Assembly: GCF_018613575.1 (NCBI RefSeq)
Contig: NZ_JAGGPX010000011.1
Coordinates: forward strand, 350,275 to 388,785
DNA length: 38,511 nt
Reading direction: 5' to 3'
DNA from: Planococcus sp. ISL-110
Lineage (GTDB): Bacteria > Bacillota > Bacilli > Bacillales_A > Planococcaceae
The notes under the pieces are model-generated. The model was not told where the DNA came from, searched no databases, and saw nothing but the letters and a program-made list of their open reading frames with translations. Positions 8,443-14,698 of the stretch are shown here, piece after piece. The translations under genes and the position numbers were made by a program. Each line of letters starts with the position of its first letter. Position 1 is the first letter of the stretch.

Positions 8443-9313
8443 AAAATAGTCTAGGTGTTGGTGGTGGTGTATTGTCTTTGTTTCTTCGATCGGCTTCATC
8501 ATGATGTTCCTGGGATTTCCTCGGATTTTCCAGATCATCTGTCTGTTCATCATTCAGCAGATGTTCTTCTTCAGAATCCCGGCCGAATGGTGCTGGCCCT
8601 AAATTTGGATCTAAGCCAGGTGACGGTTCATCCTGCCGACGATTGACTCCGTCTTCACGCAACAGGTTTTCTTCACCTTTTTTTGTCTGAAGAGCTGGTT
8701 CATGGTCCAACTCCTTCTCACGGACAGAACTTTCATCTTTAGAAAGCCCATCAGTCGGATGAATTTCATCACCTTTCAGACGAGAGTCCTGTAGACGATC
8801 GCTTTTCCCTGCTCTCGCATGCTGATCTTCTCTAGATACTTCACGTGCATAAATTTCATCAGAATCATGCTGTGTGTCTGTGTGACGAGCAACAGCTCCG
8901 GATCCAGGCGTCCCCGCAGTTTCTCCTTCCAGATCCATCGGAGCATTTGAATCGTCCAACGATGAAAAATGTTCATCTTCTGAGGATACGGCTTGTCCAT
9001 CCGTGTAAAGAAGAACAGCACCTTTTTCGATTTCACGTTCATAGTCATCTGCTCTGTCTTTATTCAAATTGAAACGATCCAATTCTTTTCTGACAATGTC
9101 TTTGCCGCCCAGGAAGGATTTAAACCGGTTGGAAAGAGAGTTTGCCTGATCGGCATGGACACCCTCTTTGCCAGCAGACTCCACTATTTTTTTGTCATTG
9201 GCTAATACATGGATATCTTCAACACGGTATCCTTTCGCTTTTAATGCCTGAATTGTCGTATCCAATTCAGATTTGCTGTATACAATTTCAAATTCACGAT
9301 TACCTGATCTCAT
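8441..9313 (-). CDS. YflT/GS17M-domain stress protein with long disordered tail
   Basis: A 290-aa protein. Residues 1-110 form the general stress protein 17M (YflT) domain: FEIVYSKSELDTTIQALKAK, then GYRVEDIHVLAND, FLGGKD and EIEKGAVLLYTD. Residues 115-290 are a very hydrophilic, low-complexity tail rich in D/E/R/K/S/Q, ending in PPPTPRLF, with no predictable fold. YflT proteins are sigma-B-controlled in Bacillus; the biochemical role is unknown. RBS AGGAGGT is present and a sigma-B-like promoter lies at 9347-9373. A paralog follows upstream at 9454-10047. The tail is much longer than in classic YflT (about 110-130 aa). Confidence 0.85.
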   Translation of the reverse strand: MRSGNREFEIVYSKSELDTTIQALKAKGYRVEDIHVLANDKKIVESAGKEGVHADQANSLSNRFKSFLGGKDIVRKELDRFNLNKDRADDYEREIEKGAVLLYTDGQAVSSEDEHFSSLDDSNAPMDLEGETAGTPGSGAVARHTDTQHDSDEIYAREVSREDQHARAGKSDRLQDSRLKGDEIHPTDGLSKDESSVREKELDHEPALQTKKGEENLLREDGVNRRQDEPSPGLDPNLGPAPFGRDSEEEHLLNDEQTDDLENPRKSQEHHDEADRRNKDNTPPPTPRLF

Positions 9314-9346
9314 TGTATGACCTCCTGTGTACTGTGTTATTTTTGT

Positions 9347-9373
9347 TTACCCTCTCAGACCAGTGGCTAAAAC
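9347..9373 (-). promoter_or_regulatory. Sigma-B-like promoter of the first YflT gene
   Basis: On the minus strand GTTTTA (9368-9373), a 15-bp spacer and GGGTAA (9347-9352) match sigma-B at 5/6 and 5/6, 34 bp before the start codon. Confidence 0.7.
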
Positions 9374-9423
9374 CTGGAATAGTTAAAAGACAATGGACAA
9401 CCCGCAAGCTTGCTTTATTAGGC

Positions 9424-9455
9424 ACAAAAAAACCTTGCGAATGTTCCGCAAGGTT
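9424..9455 (-). terminator. Terminator of the second YflT gene
   Basis: AACCTTGCG (9431-9439) pairs with CGCAAGGTT (9447-9455), followed on minus by a T7 run. The stem overlaps the stop codon, so the two YflT genes are separate transcription units. Confidence 0.88.
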
Positions 9456-10047
9456 ACTTATACTTTTTGTCATTTTGGCTATGTTTTTCTGTTTCACTAG
9501 ATCCACCTCTTGCTTTTTCAACTTCCGGATTTTCCTGAGTTGTGAAAGAGTTATGTCTTTCATCTTGGACTATAGTAGGATTCTGCGCGAATGTTTCCCC
9601 CCGCGCAAAGCGGTCTTCCTGTTCGTCAAAATTATTATCGACCGAATTAATGAACTGCTGTCTTTGCTGATCATTCGGATTTTCCTGTTCTGCATCTATT
9701 TCATTGCCTGAAATTTTATCAAGTATGGTTTTGTCCTGCTCATCTTGATATAGAAGTATTCCACCTTTTGCAAGATCAGCGGTGTAACGTTCAGTTTCAG
9801 ACTCTGAAAGGCCCAGTGATTTAACCCCTTCACGAACACCGCTTTCTCCAGAGACAAACCCTTTAAATTTGTCTGTAAACGTATCCACTTCTTTCTTATC
9901 AAATGCATAGTTCTCAAAGTGCTCAATGTCTTTTGCCATAATGTGAAGATCTTGTTCTTTGTAGCCAGCGCTCTTTAAATCTTCTATTTTATTCAACAAG
10001 TCACTTTCCGAGAATACAACTGCAAGTATTGTTTTATCCGAACTCAT
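9454..10047 (-). CDS. YflT/GS17M-domain stress protein (paralog)
   Basis: A 197-aa protein with the same YflT domain at residues 5-105 (LAVVFSESDLLNKIEDLKSA, then GYKEQDLHIMAKD, FVSGESGVREGVK, AKGGILLYQDE). A shorter disordered tail follows (105-197), rich in Q/N/E. It shares domain and promoter type with the neighbour at 8441-9313, so a local duplication followed by tail divergence is likely. RBS GGAGG precedes the ATG. A sigma-B-like promoter lies at 10090-10115. Confidence 0.85.
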   Translation of the reverse strand: MSSDKTILAVVFSESDLLNKIEDLKSAGYKEQDLHIMAKDIEHFENYAFDKKEVDTFTDKFKGFVSGESGVREGVKSLGLSESETERYTADLAKGGILLYQDEQDKTILDKISGNEIDAEQENPNDQQRQQFINSVDNNFDEQEDRFARGETFAQNPTIVQDERHNSFTTQENPEVEKARGGSSETEKHSQNDKKYK

Positions 10048-10089
10048 AAGAAAACCTCCATAGATTTAATAGACTGTCCTAGTTTTTCT

Positions 10090-10115
10090 TTACCCATTAA
10101 GCAAGAATCAATAAC
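10090..10115 (-). promoter_or_regulatory. Sigma-B-like promoter of the second YflT gene
   Basis: On the minus strand GTTATT (10110-10115), a 14-bp spacer and GGGTAA (10090-10095). The -10 fits 5/6 and the -35 fits 4/6. Supported by the same layout at the paralog. Confidence 0.55.
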
Positions 10116-10571
10116 CTGCCTGTCTACTGAGCGTTAAACCGCAATGCTTCTGCACCACTCCTCTTTACTTATTTTGTAAGCTTTGTTAGTGAACAGATTC
10201 GCGTAACTGGATACTATACAGGCAGTATAGAAAAAGCGAAGCAAAAGCCGCCTCATCAAAATGAACATTTATGCCTATAGAAAATGCGATTTAATGTATT
10301 TTTTCGGTCAACATTTACCGTAGTAGGCTTATTTTACCTTTTTTCTCTTTTTTCAAGAATACAAAATAAAAAAGCAGTTTATTTCGAAAATTGATGATAT
10401 CATGGATAAAAGACATTAAAACAAAGTAAAATATGGGATGTGGAGGCGGCAATTATCGTACTTGGCGATCTATTTTCTTCTTACTTTTCGGATGGTCCGA
10501 GGCAGGCAGAAACCAACTCTCCTACGTGGATGACCGAAGTACTGCCCTTGCAAAAGGAAAGGAGAGCAGTA
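10116..10571. other. Intergenic region before the HTH-TPR regulator
   Basis: About 450 bp without a convincing gene. It holds two palindromes: CTATAC-AGGCA-GTATAG (10214-10230) and ATGATATCAT (10394-10403). A frame open from a GTG at 10440 runs into the regulator but has no ribosome site, and its 44 extra residues do not look like an HTH extension. The palindromes are the best candidates for operators of the regulator or its promoter. Confidence 0.45.
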
Positions 10572-11867
10572 ATGGATACGGGAATGCGTTTGAAATACCA
10601 TCGTTTAAAACAAAAAATCAGTTTGGAAGAAGTAGCCTCTGGCATACTGTCTCCCAGAGAACTGAAAAAAATTGAAAATGAAATTAAAGATCCAGTATTG
10701 AAAGACTTGGAAGCTTTATGCAAGAAACTGGATATTCCTTTAGCGCCTAAAGATAACCCGATTGGAAAAGTACTTGTGAAGAACTTCAAAAATTCATTGT
10801 TACATCCGCAAAACAAAGCGAAGATCATGGAGCAGTATGCCGACATTCAAGGGCACCCACTGTTGCACGCTGATGAGGATGTGGAGTTGGAGTACAGCAT
10901 TCAACAGATCAGGTATTTTATTATCACAGGAGACCTTGAAAGTGCTGAAGAAAAAATCAAAGAAACGGATCGATTCAGGGAATTTATGAATCAGGAACAG
11001 TTTTATCTGTTTCATAAATATAATGGAAACTATAATTACATCCTCAACGATTTCGAAAAAGCTTTGAAGACCTATCTGGTTGCTGAAAAAATAGCCCCAA
11101 ATACGATTTCTGCTTCAGAACTTGGTGATCTATATTATTCAATCGGAATCTCCAGCACTAAGTGCAGAGAAACGGAAATGGCATTTAAGTATTCTGAAAT
11201 GGCATTAAAAATTTATCAACAAGAATTCATACCGAAGCGCATAGTGGAGTGCCATTTGAATATCGCTATTTCTCACCAGCAATTCGGAAACTTCAGAATG
11301 TCAATGGAGCATTATAAAAATGCGTTAACTATTGGGAACAAGCTGGAAATCGATATATTGCGCTTCACTACAGAATTTAATTTAGGATATTCATATTTTT
11401 TATTTCAGAATTACGATCTCTCAATTACCCACATGGAGAATTCTTTAAACTACATTCACCCAGAATATACCGCTGACCTTTTATTAAGTTATTGTATTTT
11501 AATCAAATCTCAATATGAAATGAAAAACTTAGAGGCTGCAAGAGAATGGATCCGTAAAGGTTTGGAAATTGTCCAAAATAAAAAATTGAATATTCATTCA
11601 CCTACCAATCACATTTTTAAAGAAGCTTACATCGAATTTATCTGCCTGGTCCATCTTTTAGATGAAAACTATGAAGAGTTCGAAAATTACGTCTTAAGCC
11701 AACTGATTCCAAGTCTTGAGGCTACAGAAAATTACTTCGAAAGCGGCTATTATTTTGGGCACTTGGGGCATATATATTATGAGCAAGGACGTTACAAAGA
11801 GTCAGCTGAAATCATGAACAAAGCAAGAGAATCATATAAGAATATAAATATTTTATACAGGGAGTGA
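10572..11867 (+). CDS. HTH-TPR (RRNPP-type) peptide-sensing regulator
   Basis: A 431-aa predicted cytoplasmic transcription regulator. Residues 6-57 form an XRE-type HTH (MRLKYHRLKQKISLEEVASG, then LSPRELKKIENEIKDP and LEALCKKLDI). From about 105 to 431 it is a run of TPR-like helical hairpins, for example 150-174 (YNGNYNYILNDFEKALKTYL), 188-216 (GISSTKCRETEMAFKYSEMAL), 227-256 (CHLNIAISHQQFGNFRMSMEHY), 269-296, and a last one at about 392-420 (YFGHLGHIYYEQGRYKESAE). Size and order match NprR-like members of the RRNPP family, which bind small imported peptides through the TPR groove. The start at 10572 has AAAGGAGAG 7 nt upstream. The stop lies 5 bp before the ATG of the repeat precursor, so the two are translationally coupled. 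The ligand assignment is inference from this pairing. Confidence 0.85.
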   Translation: MDTGMRLKYHRLKQKISLEEVASGILSPRELKKIENEIKDPVLKDLEALCKKLDIPLAPKDNPIGKVLVKNFKNSLLHPQNKAKIMEQYADIQGHPLLHADEDVELEYSIQQIRYFIITGDLESAEEKIKETDRFREFMNQEQFYLFHKYNGNYNYILNDFEKALKTYLVAEKIAPNTISASELGDLYYSIGISSTKCRETEMAFKYSEMALKIYQQEFIPKRIVECHLNIAISHQQFGNFRMSMEHYKNALTIGNKLEIDILRFTTEFNLGYSYFLFQNYDLSITHMENSLNYIHPEYTADLLLSYCILIKSQYEMKNLEAAREWIRKGLEIVQNKKLNIHSPTNHIFKEAYIEFICLVHLLDENYEEFENYVLSQLIPSLEATENYFESGYYFGHLGHIYYEQGRYKESAEIMNKARESYKNINILYRE

Positions 11868-11872
11868 AAGTG

Positions 11873-12160
11873 ATGAAAAAAGGCATGACAATTTTGTTTT
11901 TCTCTATCCTTACAATAAGTACTTTATCATTTGGCAATAATACAAACTCAACCGATGAAGTTGCTGTCCAAGCCCGTGTTCCTGAGCCTTGGTCGGTCGG
12001 CACTGAAGTTGCTGTCCAGGCCCGTGTTCCTGAGCCTTGGTCGGTTGGCACTGAAGTAGCTGTCCAGGCCCGTGTTCCTGAGCCTTGGTCGGTTGGCACT
12101 GAAGTAGCTGTCCAGGCACGTGTTCCTGAGCCTTGGTCGGTTAAAACTCAACAGGCTTAA
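11873..12160 (+). CDS. Exported precursor with four tandem 16-residue peptides (candidate pheromone)
   Basis: A 95-aa protein. Residues 1-20 look like a signal peptide (MKKGMTILFFSILTISTLSF) with a plausible cut after SFG. A short NNTNSTD spacer leads to four head-to-tail copies of EVAVQARVPEPWSVGT (residues 29-92), the last ending SVKT, and a QQA tail. No other domain exists, so the repeats are the product. In RRNPP systems a small exported pro-peptide is encoded next to its receptor, processed outside, and re-imported by an oligopeptide permease; this gene has that position. ATG 11873 is chosen because GGGAG lies 8 nt upstream; GTG codons at 11864 and 11870 are alternatives. The mature form is unknown. 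VQA before each RVPEPW resembles an A-x-A type cut site. It could instead be a secreted repeat protein with no signalling role. Confidence 0.8.
   Translation: MKKGMTILFFSILTISTLSFGNNTNSTDEVAVQARVPEPWSVGTEVAVQARVPEPWSVGTEVAVQARVPEPWSVGTEVAVQARVPEPWSVKTQQA
11957..12148 (+). repeat. Four 48-bp in-frame tandem repeats
   Basis: Units at 11957-12004, 12005-12052, 12053-12100 and 12101-12148. Differences among units 1-3 are three third-position changes (CAA/CAG, GTC/GTT, GTT/GTA), all synonymous. Unit 4 adds one synonymous change (GCC/GCA) and one replacement near the end (GGC to AAA, Gly to Lys). There are no spacers. Confidence 0.97.
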
Positions 12161-12176
12161 TACTGTAGATCATAAT

Positions 12177-12213
12177 AGGTTGTCGCTTGTTTTATATAGC
12201 GATGGCCTTTTTG
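12177..12213 (+). terminator. Terminator after the peptide-precursor gene
   Basis: An 11-bp stem with three G-U pairs (12177-12187 with 12198-12208), a 10-nt loop, then TTTTT. It closes a regulator-precursor operon. Confidence 0.65.
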
Positions 12214-12255
12214 CTTTCCGAAGAAACTTGATATCATAAGGGCGGAGGAACTCAT

Positions 12256-12836
12256 ATGAGTAATGGAAACACTTTTTCATTACCTGCTGACTATGAAGTT
12301 ATGCGCACGATTAATTTAGCTAAGGACAAAAGCATCAATTTAATGATTCAGCTTTTTTTCATTTTTATCACTGTTGTTCTGATTGGCTTTGCTTTATGGA
12401 TCGGCTTACCCTCGTCAAACAATATGAACCCTTTTTTCTCGTTTTTGTTCACGGTCTCTTTGGTTTTAATATACATGGCACTTCACGAACTTACCCATGC
12501 CTTTTTCATCAAAGTTTTTTCCGACGATGTCCTTCTTTTCAGATTCGTTTTCCTTTTCTTTCAATCGGCAGCGAAGCTTACTATAATCGAAAAAGTTTTA
12601 TCATCATCGCTTTAGCCCCTTCTTTGATATCCCCCTGAGTTAGGCTAGTTGTCCCCTCACAGATTTTTATCAGTTTGTATGTACTGATCATTGTCAATTC
12701 CGCCGGCTCTGCAGGTGATTACATACAGGCTTATATTGCTTTCAACCTTCCAGCAGGTGTATTGCTTCAAGACAATGGAAAAGAAACGATGGTGTATATG
12801 CCAGCCGACAGCAAAAAAGATCCAGGGAGCAATTAG
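12256..12836 (+). pseudogene. Broken DUF3267-like membrane metalloprotease-fold gene
   Basis: Starts with a good RBS (GGCGGAGGAA) and encodes two hydrophobic helices with the HELTH zinc-binding-like motif (MALHELTHAFFIKVF, about residues 74-88) seen in DUF3267. The frame is lost near 12530. The next frame carries the expected continuation (IRFPFLSIGSEAYYNRKSFIIIALAP) until a TGA at 12636-12638. After that stop the same frame continues as a DUF3267-like tail (ISLYVLIIVNSAGSAGDYIQ, then VLLQDNGKETMVYMPAD) and ends at 12834-12836. One frameshift plus one internal stop mean no intact product. Sequencing error is an alternative for either lesion. Confidence 0.75.
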
Positions 12837-12851
12837 TCCCTGGATCTTTTT
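12819..12851. terminator. Bidirectional terminator
   Basis: GATCCAGGGA (12819-12828) pairs with TCCCTGGATC (12837-12846). TTTTT follows on plus and a T6 run follows on minus. It serves the pseudogene and the convergent C26 gene. Confidence 0.88.
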
Positions 12852-12873
12852 GTGTTCAGTTCTATTTTATTAT

Positions 12874-13608
12874 TTATTGATTTTGTTTTTTGTCTACTAG
12901 ACATTCGTCTACAAAACGTTTAAAAATATTCATTGAAGCTTCATCACCTTGAAGAGCAAATTCTTCCGGATGCCATTGGATACCCATTGCAAATTGGTGA
13001 TTCTTGCTTTCCAGTGCTTCCACCAGTCCATCAGCAGCATAGGCCGCCACAGTCAATTTATCTGATACATCTTTAACTCCCTGATGATGGAAAGAGTTTA
13101 CATTGAACTTTTTCTCTTTCATGATGTCATACAACAAACTATCATCTTCTAAGATTACTGAATGTGTACGATGCGTACGCATTGCCATTTGCTTATGCTG
13201 GTGCAGATCTCCTTCAAATTGAGCCTCTAAATCCTGGTAATTGGTTCCTCCAAATGAAATATTGAACATTTGGAGGCCACGGCACATTCCGATAAACGGT
13301 TTATCCAGCTCAAGAAATTTCAAAATCAATTCTTTTTCATACTCGTCACTGCCCGGGTATACAGCCCCAAGACGCAAATGAGGTTCTTCTCCGTATAGGG
13401 TAGGGTTAATATCGCCTCCGCCGGTGACAATTAGACCATCCAAACGCTCACACAGCAATGGGATGTCTTCTTTGTCCACGATCGGCACAATCAGCGGCAA
13501 GCCGCCTGCCTGTAGAATTGCTCTGCCATATACCGGGTCCAATGAATATGTTTGATCTTCTTCTACTCGTGCTGTTATGCCGATAACCGGCTTATCTTTG
13601 ACTGTCAT
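12874..13608 (-). CDS. Class I glutamine amidotransferase-like peptidase C26 (PuuD type)
   Basis: Gamma-glutamyl-gamma-aminobutyrate hydrolase family, 244 aa. The nucleophile C109 lies in FIGMCRGLQ, and the His-Glu pair H213/E215 in GIQWHPEE. VTGGGDINP (61-69) is typical of the family. PuuD-like members hydrolyse gamma-glutamyl amides such as gamma-Glu-GABA in putrescine breakdown; the true substrate here is not fixed. The start is at 13608 because AGAGGA lies upstream; an in-frame ATG at 13644 has no site. An SSADH gene in the same window (21585) could take products of GABA catabolism, but it is 8 kb away. Confidence 0.88.
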   Translation of the reverse strand: MTVKDKPVIGITARVEEDQTYSLDPVYGRAILQAGGLPLIVPIVDKEDIPLLCERLDGLIVTGGGDINPTLYGEEPHLRLGAVYPGSDEYEKELILKFLELDKPFIGMCRGLQMFNISFGGTNYQDLEAQFEGDLHQHKQMAMRTHRTHSVILEDDSLLYDIMKEKKFNVNSFHHQGVKDVSDKLTVAAYAADGLVEALESKNHQFAMGIQWHPEEFALQGDEASMNIFKRFVDECLVDKKQNQ

Positions 13609-13777
13609 TTTAATTCCTCTTTTCCACTTAATCACGTTGTCCACTTCTTTACATACCCTCTATTTATAAAAAAGCAAACATTTTAGTGGTCTATCCTAAT
13701 TATGATTTGTCCATTTAGTTCATCTTTTAATGCGAACCCAATTGTTTACTGTCTATTTCCAATACCATTAATCCCCG

Positions 13778-13798
13778 AAAAAAAAAAACCCAAAGGGT
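13778..13798 (-). terminator. Short terminator-like hairpin
   Basis: On minus, ACCC-TTT-GGGT is followed by about ten T residues. The stem is short (4 bp, extendable by weak pairs) but the T tract is long. It lies after the ATL gene. Confidence 0.45.
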
Positions 13799-13812
13799 CT
13801 GTCTAGTTGGAG

Positions 13813-14154
13813 TTAGCTTTCTTCATCTGCCATAGGATCAAAACGGAAACGATTTAAGTCGATTCGATCATTTCCGTCAACTTCCACACCTTCTCTTAGC
13901 AGTGAGGTTCTCTGGAAAAGTCGGGACTCTTCATTCTGCAGCACAATTTGCCCCTGCGCATTGACGATTCTATGCCAGGGCAAGTTGTACTTCGCACTCA
14001 TGCTATGAAGTATCCGCGTGACTTGTCTGGCTGCACGCGGACTTCCTGCAGTCGCAGCCACTTGGCCATAGGTCATAATTTTGCCAGGCGGTATACTCTT
14101 CATGACGGTTAAGGCTTTTTCAGTAAAAGTCTGCATTCTCTTCATCCATTCCAC
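13813..14154 (-). CDS. Alkyltransferase-like (ATL) protein, MGMT family
   Basis: A 113-aa single-domain protein with the MGMT DNA-binding fold: IPPGKIMTYGQVAATAGSPRAARQV (21-45) and HSMSAKYNLPWHRIVNAQGQI (50-70). Methyltransferases have PCHR at the active site; here it is PWHR (W60), so it cannot accept an alkyl group. ATLs bind O6-alkylguanine lesions and hand them to nucleotide excision repair. The start is uncertain: GTG at 14154, or ATG at 14145 or 14136, none with a strong ribosome site. It lies 17 bp after the 157-aa gene upstream on the same strand and may be co-transcribed with it. Confidence 0.88.
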   Translation of the reverse strand: MEWMKRMQTFTEKALTVMKSIPPGKIMTYGQVAATAGSPRAARQVTRILHSMSAKYNLPWHRIVNAQGQIVLQNEESRLFQRTSLLREGVEVDGNDRIDLNRFRFDPMADEES

Positions 14155-14171
14155 TAACTTTGTGATTTTGC

Positions 14172-14645
14172 TTATTTCTTTTGATCTTTCACTTCTTCCA
14201 ACAAAGTTCCATTTTTATAATCTGCAAGGAGCTCTTGTGCAAATTCATATAATGGCAGCTTTCCCGTATCCACATCCAGCCCACCGCTTTCAGCGTGCCT
14301 GCATTTATAATACTCTACCATTCGTCCGATCAGCTCTTCAAGCCCCTGAACTGATTGTTCATTTTCATACTGCAAAGGCCGCGACAAATCGATGCCTTTT
14401 GCTTCGTTCAGGTAGAGAAACTTCATCTGATCTAAGTTGTCAACCGCTTGATCGAATAGCTGCTGATTCTTGTCCAAACGATAAAAATTTCTCCAAAAAA
14501 CGAAAATTTCCTTAGCAACCCCGAGTTTTTTTGCTCCACGGGAAGCATTCAACCCTTCCACTACACAGATCTCATACATGATTTTTCTTAAAGACTTTTT
14601 ATATTCTCGTTCTACAACACCTTTATATTGCATGTATCTCATCAT
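14172..14645 (-). CDS. Unknown protein with a possible HTH segment
   Basis: A 157-aa soluble protein, not recognised. RBS GGGGAGG lies 4-5 nt before the ATG. Residues 33-60 (NASRGAKKLGVAKEIFVFWR) read like a helix-turn-helix in which KKLGVAKEIFVFWRN would be the recognition half. The rest is helical and charged (LYEFAQELLADYKNGTLLEE near the end). It is flanked by a FemAB-like gene (53 bp upstream) and the ATL gene (17 bp downstream), all on minus. A DNA-binding role is only a suggestion from the pattern. Confidence 0.55.
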   Translation of the reverse strand: MMRYMQYKGVVEREYKKSLRKIMYEICVVEGLNASRGAKKLGVAKEIFVFWRNFYRLDKNQQLFDQAVDNLDQMKFLYLNEAKGIDLSRPLQYENEQSVQGLEELIGRMVEYYKCRHAESGGLDVDTGKLPLYEFAQELLADYKNGTLLEEVKDQKK

Positions 14646-14698
14646 TATGCCTCCCCGGAATAACTTTGATATTTATGCTTTTCTGTTTAAATGGCGAT

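Noticed and set aside
9142..9711. 189-aa plus-strand ORF over the YflT genes
   Set aside because: It is antisense to two clear coding regions and crosses their terminator and promoter.
10440..10571. N-terminal extension of the HTH-TPR regulator from GTG 10440
   Set aside because: There is no ribosome site for the GTG, while ATG 10572 has a strong one and starts just before the HTH.
10433..10675. Separate 80-aa plus-strand ORF
   Set aside because: It overlaps the regulator in another frame, has no ribosome site and looks like a shadow.
11957..12148. 48-bp repeats as a CRISPR array
   Set aside because: The units are contiguous with no spacers, are in frame, and encode a continuous protein.
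11812..12151. Minus-strand repeat ORFs over the peptide-precursor gene (tandem TDQGSGTRAWTATS and similar)
   Set aside because: They are the mirror of the plus-strand repeats. They lack ribosome sites and signal peptides, and the third-position changes between units fit the plus frame.
12691..12900. Separate small membrane ORF after the DUF3267 fragment
   Set aside because: A different frame of the same DNA restores the DUF3267 tail, which explains the region better.
14081..14515. 144-aa plus-strand ORF opposite the ATL and 157-aa genes
   Set aside because: Antisense shadow of two minus-strand genes, with no ribosome site.
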